From Pseudomonadota bacterium (GTDB lineage: Bacteria > Myxococcota_A > Polyangia > Haliangiales > Haliangiaceae): a stretch of DNA of 64,000 nt. The notes beneath the pieces were generated by a model, which worked only from the letters and a program-made list of their open reading frames with translations, was not told where the DNA came from and searched no databases. Made by a program: the position numbers and the translations under genes. Within the stretch, counting starts at the first letter, position 1. Every line of letters starts with the position of its first letter. The DNA lies in contig JAEYYV010000056.1 in assembly GCA_023428295.1 (NCBI GenBank), forward strand, positions 26,642 through 90,641. Direction: 5' to 3'. Positions 45,216-52,790 of the stretch are shown here, piece after piece.

Positions 45216-46114
45216 GGAGCTAGCCTCCGGACCTCCGCCGGATCATCGAACTCCGACGACGACTCGAAATCTTGGGACGTGACGTTCGCGACGGAGCCAA
45301 AGCACTCCGCGAGCCACGAGAACGATCGCTTGCCGCCGAACGGCGTGACGATCTGCACCTGCTCCATGTCTGTCGCGACGCGCATCACCGGGAACTCGCC
45401 GTACGGCGTCTTCATGGTGCCGACGCTGTCGACGTTGGATTCGTAGTTCTCCGTGTAGTTCACGAAGCCGCCGTTGATCTTGCCGCTCACGGTGCTCGAC
45501 GACGACCACTGCGCGTTCGGCGTCACCGGTAGCTTCAAGATGATCGCGGGCGGGTCGTACGTGATCTTCGTGCCGAACGTTCCGGCCGTCGGCGAGACCA
45601 CTCCGAGGAGCGTCACCGCCGTCGCGTCGACGTTGAACACGCCGAGCAAGTCGGAGTCTGCGGACAGCGGTGCGGCGTATGTCGCGGCTGGGAAGTCCGC
45701 GGCCCAGTACGCACCGGCCGACGACGCGAGCACGATCTCGGTGTCCGCATCGTTGGCGAGCGCGCCCGACAGATCCCAGCGCTTCATCCCGCCGCCCGCC
45801 GCCGTGCCTGCCGTGTTGAACGTGGCGTTCCTCGCGACACGAAAGTTGGCCATCTTGCCCGCGCGCAGCGGCAGCTCGGCCAGGACGATCGAGTCGTCGT
45901 GGTTCGGCGTGCACAGCTCCGACGTCATGTCCGGCGGCAACGAATCGCTGCCCACGCCGCCATCGTCCTGCACCTCGCCGCAGGTCCCGTCCGCGCGGCA
46001 AAAGTTGGAGTCGCAGTCCTCGTCCCGCACGCACTCGTTTCCGCTTCCCCCACCGCACCCCAGCACGTTCATGCTGCAAAGCAACAATGCAAAGGAGCTG
46101 GACGGCCGGAGCAT
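45212..46114 (-). CDS. Lipoprotein, first gene of the PHA/surface-hydrolase operon
   Basis: A 300-residue lipoprotein with lipobox NVLGC and an acidic, Cys-rich stretch (NECVRDEDCDSNFCRADGTC) typical of Myxococcota. From near 68 it reads LCTPNHDDSIVLAELPLRAG, WDLSGALANDAD, YWAADFPAATY, IILKLPVTPNAQW and FSWLAECFGSVANVTS, matching the downstream paralogue landmark by landmark. Function is unknown; lipoproteins flanking a surface hydrolase-barrel suggest substrate capture or assembly. It is divergent from phaR, and candidate PhaR operators lie just upstream. Confidence 0.8.
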   Translation of the reverse strand: MLRPSSSFALLLCSMNVLGCGGGSGNECVRDEDCDSNFCRADGTCGEVQDDGGVGSDSLPPDMTSELCTPNHDDSIVLAELPLRAGKMANFRVARNATFNTAGTAAGGGMKRWDLSGALANDADTEIVLASSAGAYWAADFPAATYAAPLSADSDLLGVFNVDATAVTLLGVVSPTAGTFGTKITYDPPAIILKLPVTPNAQWSSSSTVSGKINGGFVNYTENYESNVDSVGTMKTPYGEFPVMRVATDMEQVQIVTPFGGKRSFSWLAECFGSVANVTSQDFESSSEFDDPAEVRRLAP

Positions 46115-46154
46115 GGGCGGAAACTACGATCCGGCCCGATTGAAGTCAACCGTT

Positions 46155-46193
46155 CTTTTGCAATGCAGCAAAAGAGGCGCTTGCAGTGCAGCA
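46155..46193. promoter_or_regulatory. Candidate PhaR operators between phaR and the surface-hydrolase/PHA operon
   Basis: CTTTTGC-N6-GCAAAAG forms a perfect 7-base inverted repeat at 46155-46174 with core TTGCAATGCAGCAA. A second, related TTGCAGTGCAGCA lies at 46181-46193. A third TGCTGCA...GCAACA cluster lies inside the lipoprotein gene start (46072-46085). The TGCA/GCAGCA composition resembles reported PhaR-type sites. Autoregulation of phaR and repression of the operon are inferred from position. Confidence 0.6.
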
Positions 46194-46217
46194 TGGGCCA
46201 GCGTAGGGTCCGCACAC

Positions 46218-46871
46218 GTGCCACCTGTCGTCATCAAGAAGTACGGAAACCGTCGGCTCTACGACACCGGCGATTCCAAGTACGTGACTCTCGACGAGCT
46301 GGCCACCAAGATCCGCTCGGGCATCGACGTGCGCGTGGTGGGGGCGGAGAGCGGCGAGGATCTCACACAGGCAACGCTCACCCAGATCGTCCTCGAGACC
46401 GGCAACGCAGCAAAGTTCCTGCCCGTGCAGCTGCTCATGCAGATGATCCGCCTCTCCGACGACGCGCTGGCCGAGTTCTTCTCGCGCTACGTGACTGGCG
46501 CGCTGGACCTCTATCTGCAAGCCAAGCGCGGCGTGCAGTCCATCGCGCAGTACAACCCGTTGACCCAGATCCCGGTCGCGGCCACCGACGCGCTCGCCCG
46601 CATGTGGATGGGTGGCGGCTTTCCGTCGCCGTTCGGACAGCAGTATCCGCAGCAGGGGGGCTATCCGCCCAGCGGGTCGTTCGTCCCCGCGCCGCCACCA
46701 CCCGCGCAGCCCGACGACGAGCCACCGGCCGATCGGTCGCACGCGACGGACCGCAACGACGATGTCGCCGCGATCCGACGCGAGCTCGACGAGCTCAAGC
46801 AAGCGATCCGCGAGGGCCTCGCCGCGAAAGCGCCGGCCAAGAAGCGCAAGCGCACCGAACCGAGCGAGTGA
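46218..46871 (+). CDS. phaR: PHA synthesis regulator PhaR
   Basis: A 217-residue DNA-binding regulator that in known systems represses phasin and PHA genes until it binds nascent polymer granules. The N-terminal PHB_acc_N domain is clear (VVIKKYGNRRLYDTGDSKYV, then TLDELATKI), followed by the helical PHB_acc region (FLPVQLLMQMIRLSDDALAEFFSRYVT near 78-104), a Pro/Gln-rich linker and a Lys-rich C-terminus. GTG is the only start that includes the whole domain. It is divergent from the six-gene operon and convergent with phaC 2. Confidence 0.92.
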   Translation: MPPVVIKKYGNRRLYDTGDSKYVTLDELATKIRSGIDVRVVGAESGEDLTQATLTQIVLETGNAAKFLPVQLLMQMIRLSDDALAEFFSRYVTGALDLYLQAKRGVQSIAQYNPLTQIPVAATDALARMWMGGGFPSPFGQQYPQQGGYPPSGSFVPAPPPPAQPDDEPPADRSHATDRNDDVAAIRRELDELKQAIREGLAAKAPAKKRKRTEPSE

Positions 46872-46887
46872 CTCGCGCGCTCGGTTC
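46857..46887. terminator. Hairpin across the phaR stop codon (possible bidirectional terminator)
   Basis: GAACCGAGCG (46857-46866) and CGCTCGGTTC (46878-46887) pair perfectly around an 11-base loop that contains the TGA stop. An alternative stem GCGAG-TGA-CTCGC lies at the centre. There is no T-run, so factor-independent termination is uncertain, but the convergent phaR and phaC 2 genes would both benefit. Confidence 0.5.
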
Positions 46888-46986
46888 GAACAACGCCTTC
46901 ACGAAGACGGGGACTTCGCACCCAGGGTCGACCGCCGCGCGAACGGTCGGCCGCCCCGGGGCGAAAATGCGAGGCGCGTTAGCGAG

Positions 46987-48036
46987 CTATGCGAGCCGCG
47001 GTGCGAGCCACTGGATCATGCCGGGGTACATCGTCGACGCAGCTTTGCTGCCGACGACGGCACCGACGTGACCACCGGGCACCGAGAGCTCGGACGTGTC
47101 CTTCGAGCCGACGAGCGAGAGGAGCGCGGCCGCCGCGGGAGGCGGGCAGATCTGATCGCGTGTCGCGGTGATCGCGAGTGTGGGGCACGTGATCGCGGAC
47201 AGCTTCGCGGGCTTTCCGTTCGCCACGTGCGTGCCGCTCGCGAGCTCGTTGCGCTGGTACATCTCGGTGATGTAGCGACGGTAGGCTTCCCCCGGAAACG
47301 GGATGTTGTCCGAGGCCCACGCCTCGAGCGCGAGGAAGCCTTCGCGCGCGGCGGGATCGAGCGCGAGGTCCGGCTGCGAGACGAGCTTCGCGAGATCGAG
47401 CGTGGGACGCAGCGCCGTGAAGCCGGCTTGCATCTGCGAGGGAGCCACGTTGCCTGCATCGGCGACCGCGCCCGCGTCGAACCAGCGAGGATCGACCATC
47501 TGGCGCAGCATGCCGCCGCGCGAGAAATCGATCGGTGCGGCGAGCGTGACGAAGGCGGCGAGCGAGTCGGCGTGTTGCGACGCGTGGATCGCGGTGAGCG
47601 TCCCGCCCATGCAGTAGCCGAACAGGCCGATCTTCGCGTGGCCTGTCTCGCGCGAGACGCGGCGGTGCGCGCGACCGAGCCGGCGGAGCACGCTGTCCCA
47701 ATCGAGGTAGCGGTCCTCGGGCTCGGGCGTTCCCCAGTCGAGGAGCCACACGTCGAATCCGGCGCCGACAAGCGCCTCGACGAGGCTCGCGCCCGGGCGC
47801 AGGTCGAGCACGTACCAGCGATTGATGAGTGACGGGACGAGGAGAATCGGCCTCGCGATCTTCGCGACGTTTCGGAAGTGAAGCAGACGTGCGCCGCCCT
47901 CGAGCGGGTGCTCGTCACGTGGCGTCCGAGCGAGCAGCGGTTTCGGCGGCACGGGAATGCCTGCCATCGCCGATGCGGCCGCGGTCCACGCGGACGCGAT
48001 CGCTCGCGAAGCGTCGATCAGCTCGTCGCCGATCAC
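46987..48036 (-). CDS. phaC: Polyhydroxyalkanoate synthase, class III/IV size (PhaC 2)
   Basis: A 349-residue second PHA synthase with the same plan as PhaC 1: LVPSLINRWYVLDL near 80-94, lipase-like box GYCMGG (catalytic C142), Asp in ATRDQICP and His in PGGHVGAVV. Length again fits synthases that need a partner. The GTG start overlaps the phasin stop (GTGA), so phasin and synthase are made together. The two synthases are related but clearly diverged, which suggests different monomer preferences or granule contexts rather than a recent duplication. Confidence 0.92.
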   Translation of the reverse strand: MIGDELIDASRAIASAWTAAASAMAGIPVPPKPLLARTPRDEHPLEGGARLLHFRNVAKIARPILLVPSLINRWYVLDLRPGASLVEALVGAGFDVWLLDWGTPEPEDRYLDWDSVLRRLGRAHRRVSRETGHAKIGLFGYCMGGTLTAIHASQHADSLAAFVTLAAPIDFSRGGMLRQMVDPRWFDAGAVADAGNVAPSQMQAGFTALRPTLDLAKLVSQPDLALDPAAREGFLALEAWASDNIPFPGEAYRRYITEMYQRNELASGTHVANGKPAKLSAITCPTLAITATRDQICPPPAAAALLSLVGSKDTSELSVPGGHVGAVVGSKAASTMYPGMIQWLAPRLA

Positions 48037-48359
48037 GCCTGGACGCCCAGCTTCTTGGCCGTCTCGAGGGACAGCTTGCGAGCCTCGGCCGAGAGCTGCA
48101 CGCCATACGCGATCGCGTCCTTCGCGAGCTGCGCCCAGTTCGTGACCGCGTTCTGCGCGTGCGCGGAGACCTGCTGCTCGATCTGCGCATACTGCTCGGT
48201 GAACGACTGCCAGCGCCCGGTCGCGTCGGTCAGGAGCTTCTGCATCTGCGCCTGGCCCTGCGCCCACATCGCCATCGGATCGAAGGCGGCGAACGAGGGG
48301 AACGGAGTCTCGGCAGCGGGGGTGGCCTTGGGGGCCGTGGTCTTGGCTTCGTTGGACAT
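48033..48359 (-). CDS. phaP: Phasin (PHA granule-associated protein)
   Basis: A 108-residue amphipathic helical protein of the phasin family, which coats PHA granules and influences synthase activity: PFPSFAAFDPMAMWAQGQAQ, then TGRWQSFTEQYAQIEQQVSAH and NWAQLAKDAIAYGVQLSAEARK. An Ala/Thr/Lys/Pro-rich N-terminus precedes the helices. It is the first gene of the phasin-phaC 2 operon, with candidate PhaR sites just upstream, in line with phasins being the classic PhaR target. Confidence 0.85.
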   Translation of the reverse strand: MSNEAKTTAPKATPAAETPFPSFAAFDPMAMWAQGQAQMQKLLTDATGRWQSFTEQYAQIEQQVSAHAQNAVTNWAQLAKDAIAYGVQLSAEARKLSLETAKKLGVQA

Positions 48360-48380
48360 GGCCGCACCCTAAGGACCACC

Positions 48381-48460
48381 TTGCTGCATGTCAATTGAAA
48401 ATTGTTGCGACGCAGCAAATATGCCTCAGTTTGGGCGGGCGTTTCTTGTTGCGCCGCAAG
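48381..48460. promoter_or_regulatory. Candidate PhaR operators between phasin and MFS permease genes
   Basis: Three related elements lie in this divergent control region: TTGCTGCATG at 48381-48390, TTGTTGCGACGCAGCAA at 48402-48418 (8-1-8 inverted repeat with one mismatch) and CTTGTTGCGCCGCAAG at 48445-48460 with core TTGCG-C-CGCAA. They resemble the elements between phaR and the six-gene operon. PhaR binding is inferred. Confidence 0.6.
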
Positions 48461-48488
48461 AGTGACTCGCGATATCGCAGCATCCATC

Positions 48489-49808
48489 ATGACGAAGGCA
48501 CCCGAGGGTTCCATGAGCGACGCAGTGCTCTCCGCGAACGGGCCGGCTCCCACGAAGCGCTATCGCACCTACGTGCTGACGATCCTCGTGCTCGTCTACA
48601 TGTTCAACTTCATCGATCGGCAGATCCTCGCGGTCCTCGCCGTGCCGATGAAGACCGAGCTCGGTCTCTCGGACAGCCAGCTCGGCGTGCTGCACGGCCT
48701 CGCGTTCGCGCTTCTCTATACGACGCTCGGGATTCCCATCGCGGCGCTCGCGGATCGCTCGAGCCGCCGGCGCATCATGAGCTGGGCGGTCGGCATCTGG
48801 TCCGGCTTCACGGTGCTGTGCGGCGCGGTCGTCGGGTTCTGGAGCTTGTTCTTCTCGCGCGTCGGCGTCGGGGTCGGCGAAGCGGGTGGCGTGGCGCCCG
48901 CGTACTCGCTCATCGCGGACTACTTTCCCAAGGAGCAACGCGCCCGCGCGCTCTCGATCTATTCGCTCGGCATTCCGCTCGGCATGGCGTTCGGCATCCT
49001 GCTCGGCACGATCATCGCCGCGCACATCGGCTGGCGCGCGGCGTTCATCATCGTCGGCAGCGTCGGTCTCGTCCTCGCGCCGGTCATGCGCTTCACGGTC
49101 CGCGATCCCGAGCGTGGCGGCTACGAAGCCAAGCCCGCCGGTACACCGACGGCAGCTCCGACCGCGCGCTTCGTCGACGTGCTCGCGATGGTCGTGCGCA
49201 AGCCAACGTTCTGGCTCCTCTCGCTCGGCGCCGCAGCATCGAGCGTGTGCGGTTACGGCCTCGCCGCGTGGCTGCCGTCGTTCTTCATGCGCAGCTACCA
49301 GCTGTCGCTGACGGAGATGGGCCTGTTCTACGCGTCGATCACCCTGATCGGCGGCTGCCTCGGCATCCTCGGCGGCGGCATTCTCGCCGACCGCCTCGGC
49401 AAGAGCAGCAAGTCGTACTACCCGCTGATCCCGGCGATCAGCTTCTTGATCGGGCTGCCGTGCTTCTTCTTCGCGGTCCGCTCGAGCTCGCTCGTCCTCG
49501 CGTTCCCGCTGTTCTTGATCCCCACCGCGCTGAACCTCGTGTGGCTCGGCCCGATCGTCACGGCGGTACAGCACCTCGTGCCGGCGCACATGCGTACGCG
49601 CGCGTCGGCGATGTTCCTCCTCGTCAACAACCTCATCGGCATCGCGGTCGGCACGTATTACTTCGGCGCCATGTCCGACGCGCTCCAGCCGCACTTCGGT
49701 GCCGAGTCGCTTCGCTACGCCATCTACTCGGGCCTCGGCTTCTACGTGATCGCGTCGGCGTTGTTCATGATCGCCTCGCGCAAGCTTCGGCGCGACTGGG
49801 TCGACTAG
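48489..49808 (+). CDS. MFS permease, spinster-like
   Basis: A 439-residue major facilitator with 12 predicted helices. The loop 2-3 motif appears as ALADRSSRRRIM near 85-96, helix 4-5 motif RVGVGVGEAGGVAPAYSLI near 125-143, and a second-half ILADRLGKSSKSYY near 298-311; FNFIDRQILAVLAVPMK in helix 1 is typical of the spinster/hexuronate-like branch. The ATG at 48489 is chosen; a second at 48513 also fits. It shares a control region with the phasin operon, suggesting co-regulated uptake of a carbon source or PHA precursor (inference). Confidence 0.87.
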   Translation: MTKAPEGSMSDAVLSANGPAPTKRYRTYVLTILVLVYMFNFIDRQILAVLAVPMKTELGLSDSQLGVLHGLAFALLYTTLGIPIAALADRSSRRRIMSWAVGIWSGFTVLCGAVVGFWSLFFSRVGVGVGEAGGVAPAYSLIADYFPKEQRARALSIYSLGIPLGMAFGILLGTIIAAHIGWRAAFIIVGSVGLVLAPVMRFTVRDPERGGYEAKPAGTPTAAPTARFVDVLAMVVRKPTFWLLSLGAAASSVCGYGLAAWLPSFFMRSYQLSLTEMGLFYASITLIGGCLGILGGGILADRLGKSSKSYYPLIPAISFLIGLPCFFFAVRSSSLVLAFPLFLIPTALNLVWLGPIVTAVQHLVPAHMRTRASAMFLLVNNLIGIAVGTYYFGAMSDALQPHFGAESLRYAIYSGLGFYVIASALFMIASRKLRRDWVD

Positions 49809-49810
49809 GT

Positions 49811-51793
49811 CTACGCGCTGGGCGTCGTCAGCGGCAGCTCGACGGTGAACACCGTGCCCTCCTCGACGGAGGAGTGAGCACGCAGGCGGCCTTTGTGGGC
49901 GCGCACGATCTCGTGCGAGATGTAGAGTCCGAGGCCGAGTCCGCCGCGATGCGAGACGTCGCTGCCCGCTCCTCGACGATAGGGCTCGAACAGCACGGCC
50001 AATCGCTCGTTGGGAATCGGCTTGTCGGCGAGCGCGTTGGCGACCGCGATCGTCGCCGTGTCGTCGTTCTTGGTCACCGTCACGCGGACCGGAGCGCCGG
50101 GCGCGCCGTACTGGATCGCGTTGGTCACGAGGTTCGAGATCACCTGCGCGAGCCGGTCGGCATCCCACATCCCGCGGATCTCCATCATCGAGAGCTGGAT
50201 GATCGCCTTGGGGAACGCGGCGCGGCTCTCCTCGACGACGTTCTCGACGATCGTGCCGAGCATGACCTCGGTGCGAACGAGCGGGATGCCATCACCGAGG
50301 CGCGCACGCGTGACGTCGAGCAGCTGGGCGACGATGCTCGTCATGCGACGCGTGCTCGACTGCACGCGCTTCACCACCGTCTGGATCTTGGGCATGTCGC
50401 GCGCGTACTCGTAGATGACCTCCGAGCCGGTCATGATCGCACCGAGCGGGTTACGCAGATCGTGGCCGACGATGCCGAGCATCTGCTCCTGGAACGCCGC
50501 GATGCGCTCGCGCTCGATGGCCATCTCCTGTTCGACGGTGACGTCCGCCATCGTGGTCAACGTCCCCGCGAGCTGATCGACATCGTTGCGCGTCACCGTG
50601 GCGATCGACAGTACGCGCTGGCGACCGCCGGGCGCCGTGAAGAGCAAGCGAACGCGAGGTAGCGCGCCCGACGTCTCGCGCGCGGTTCCCCACGCTTCGC
50701 GCGAGATCGGCGTACCGTCCTCGCGGGCCCACGCGCCGAGCTCGTAGACCGCGTCGAAGGTCGCGGCGCGATCGATGCCGTCGACGAGCCGTGCGGCGGT
50801 GGAGTTCACGAGCTCGATGCGCCCGTCGGTGTCGGCGACGACGATGCCGATCGGCGCGTGGTGAAGCACGGCGTTCAACCGGGCGCGTGCGAGGCGCTCG
50901 GTCTCGAAGCGCATCGCGTTCTGTACGGCGAGGCTCGCGTACTCGATGCACGTCTCGATCGCCGCGAGGTCGTCGCGATCGAACGGCTGCGATTTCCCGT
51001 CGCGTGTGAGCGTGACGACGCCTTGCACCGGACCGCGCACGGGGAACGGCAGGATCGCGAGCCCGCGCAGACCGTACCGTTGGATGTACGGATGGTAGAG
51101 CGGCGGCAGCTGCGAGCGCGCGTCCTCCGAGCTAGCGAAGGCGTACGTCATGGGATCCGCGAGCGTGGCGATCGCGGACAGATCCTTGCCGCTCGGATCC
51201 TTGCCATGCAGCGCTGCCGTGATCGGAGGCAGCTCGCCGGGCAAGAGGATGATCGCGCAGCCATCGGCGACGAGGCCATGCAGCGACGCGAGCAGCTTGT
51301 CGAGGATCTCGCCGATGTTGGATCCGGCTTCGAAGAGTGCGCGACCGAGGCGGTTGATCGCGCTCAGGCGCGTGCGTTCACGCGTGGCAGCGTCGCGATG
51401 CTCCTTGCCGCGCAGCACCGCGAGCACGCGGGCGCGTAGCTCCTCGGGGGCGAACGGCTTGGGAACGTAGTCGTTGGCCCCGAGCGAGAGGCCCTGCACG
51501 ATGTGCTCGGTCTCGATCCTCGACGCGGTGAACAAGATGATCGGGAGCTCGGCGAGCCGCTCGTTGGTACGTACGAACCGGCAGACCTCGTCACCGCTCA
51601 TGTTCGGCATGACCCAGTCGAGCAGCACCAGGTTGGGCGGCGTTGTCGTGTTCGCGAGGCGCTCGACGACCTCCGTGCCGTCTACGAATTCCTCGAAGTC
51701 GTAGTCCGACGCGAGGGCACGGCGTGCGGCAGCTCGTTCGAGCGAGCTATCGTCGACGATCCAGACGATGGGCTTGCGACGTTCGTCAGACAC
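49811..51793 (-). CDS. Hybrid sensor kinase: receiver-GAF-PAS-HisKA-HATPase
   Basis: A 660-residue soluble kinase, last gene of the chemosensory operon. Order: receiver domain 8-125 (DD at 14-15, phospho-acceptor D59, K in PKPFAP near 112), GAF at about 150-295, PAS at about 305-420, HisKA with IVGHDLRNPLG (H444), and HATPase_c with SNLVTNAIQYG near 560 and GGLGLGLYIS near 625. No membrane segment. An N-terminal receiver suggests it takes phosphate from the operon's CheA and acts as an output or feedback kinase. It overlaps cheB by 8 bases. Confidence 0.9.
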   Translation of the reverse strand: MSDERRKPIVWIVDDSSLERAAARRALASDYDFEEFVDGTEVVERLANTTTPPNLVLLDWVMPNMSGDEVCRFVRTNERLAELPIILFTASRIETEHIVQGLSLGANDYVPKPFAPEELRARVLAVLRGKEHRDAATRERTRLSAINRLGRALFEAGSNIGEILDKLLASLHGLVADGCAIILLPGELPPITAALHGKDPSGKDLSAIATLADPMTYAFASSEDARSQLPPLYHPYIQRYGLRGLAILPFPVRGPVQGVVTLTRDGKSQPFDRDDLAAIETCIEYASLAVQNAMRFETERLARARLNAVLHHAPIGIVVADTDGRIELVNSTAARLVDGIDRAATFDAVYELGAWAREDGTPISREAWGTARETSGALPRVRLLFTAPGGRQRVLSIATVTRNDVDQLAGTLTTMADVTVEQEMAIERERIAAFQEQMLGIVGHDLRNPLGAIMTGSEVIYEYARDMPKIQTVVKRVQSSTRRMTSIVAQLLDVTRARLGDGIPLVRTEVMLGTIVENVVEESRAAFPKAIIQLSMMEIRGMWDADRLAQVISNLVTNAIQYGAPGAPVRVTVTKNDDTATIAVANALADKPIPNERLAVLFEPYRRGAGSDVSHRGGLGLGLYISHEIVRAHKGRLRAHSSVEEGTVFTVELPLTTPSA

Positions 51794-52790
51794 GGCGGGT
51801 GATCTCGGCAGCGATAGTATCTAAGGAAACGGACAGCGCTCCGATGCCTGCCTCGTCAACTACGCGGGGCATACCATAGACGACGCAGGAAGCCGGGGAT
51901 TCCGTGATCAGTGATCCGCCCCGAGCCGCGATCGCGCGCGCGCCCTCGAGGCCATCGTCCCCCATGCCCGTCAGCACGATGCCGAGGGTACCGGACCCGA
52001 CTGCGTCTGCCGCGCTGAGGAACAGCTCGTCCACCGAGGGTGCGAACGGCCGAGGCGGATTCGTGGACACCTCCGCGACGAGCCTCGTGTCGTGGCGAAC
52101 CACGCGCAGGTGTGACCCCCCTCGCGCGAGCACGACGACTCCCGGTTGGAACACGAGACCGTCGAACGCCTCGAGCACCCGAACCTTCCCGACACGATCG
52201 AGGCGCATGGCGAGCGACTCGGTGTAGCCCGCGGGAATGTGAAGAACGACCGCCATGGGAACTGCGAGATCCGCCGGTAACGAGGCGACGAGCCGAGTCA
52301 GCGCCTGGGGGCCTCCCGTGGAGGTTCCGAGGACCACCATCTCGACCCGCCCGCTGGGCCTGGCCGTCGTGCGCGGCGCCATCGGGATGACCATTGGCGG
52401 CGTGGCAGCGATCACCTTTGCGACGAGCTCGTCGCCGATCAGCTGGAGGCGATCGTTGGCGAGCGCGGTTGGCTTGGTGACAAGGTCCACCGCGCCGAGC
52501 GTGAGCGCCTCGGCACCGAGCTCCGTATCGACGCCCGAGATGCTGACCACGATCACGCGCGGGCGTGCGCGGCCGGCGAGCGCGCGAAGCACGCCCAAGC
52601 CATCGAGCTCTGGCATCGTGAGATCCAGCGTGACGACGTCGGGATCGAGCTCTGCGATGCGCTCGAGCGCGGCGAACCCGTCGTGCGCCTTGCCGACGAC
52701 CTCGATGCGGTTACTGCTCACGAGGAGCTTCGTGATCACGGTTCGCGCGAACGCCGAATCGTCGACGACAAGGACGCGCGGCTTGGTCAC
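51786..52790 (-). CDS. cheB: Chemotaxis response regulator protein-glutamate methylesterase
   Basis: A 334-residue CheB: receiver domain 1-120 (VVDDS at 8-12, phospho-acceptor D56, K in VTKPT) and C-terminal methylesterase with the Ser in LGTSTGGP near 165, His in VVLHIPAGYT near 190 and Asp in LTGMGDDGLEGA near 283. It removes methyl groups from the operon's chemoreceptor. The GTG at 52790 overlaps the cheR stop and is preferred to an upstream extension that would read through cheR. Confidence 0.95.
   Translation of the reverse strand: MTKPRVLVVDDSAFARTVITKLLVSSNRIEVVGKAHDGFAALERIAELDPDVVTLDLTMPELDGLGVLRALAGRARPRVIVVSISGVDTELGAEALTLGAVDLVTKPTALANDRLQLIGDELVAKVIAATPPMVIPMAPRTTARPSGRVEMVVLGTSTGGPQALTRLVASLPADLAVPMAVVLHIPAGYTESLAMRLDRVGKVRVLEAFDGLVFQPGVVVLARGGSHLRVVRHDTRLVAEVSTNPPRPFAPSVDELFLSAADAVGSGTLGIVLTGMGDDGLEGARAIAARGGSLITESPASCVVYGMPRVVDEAGIGALSVSLDTIAAEITRRV

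Noticed and set aside
46072..46085. Third operator of the PhaR set upstream of phaR
   Set aside because: It lies inside the signal-peptide coding region of the divergent lipoprotein, so codon content may explain it; kept only as a weak extra element.
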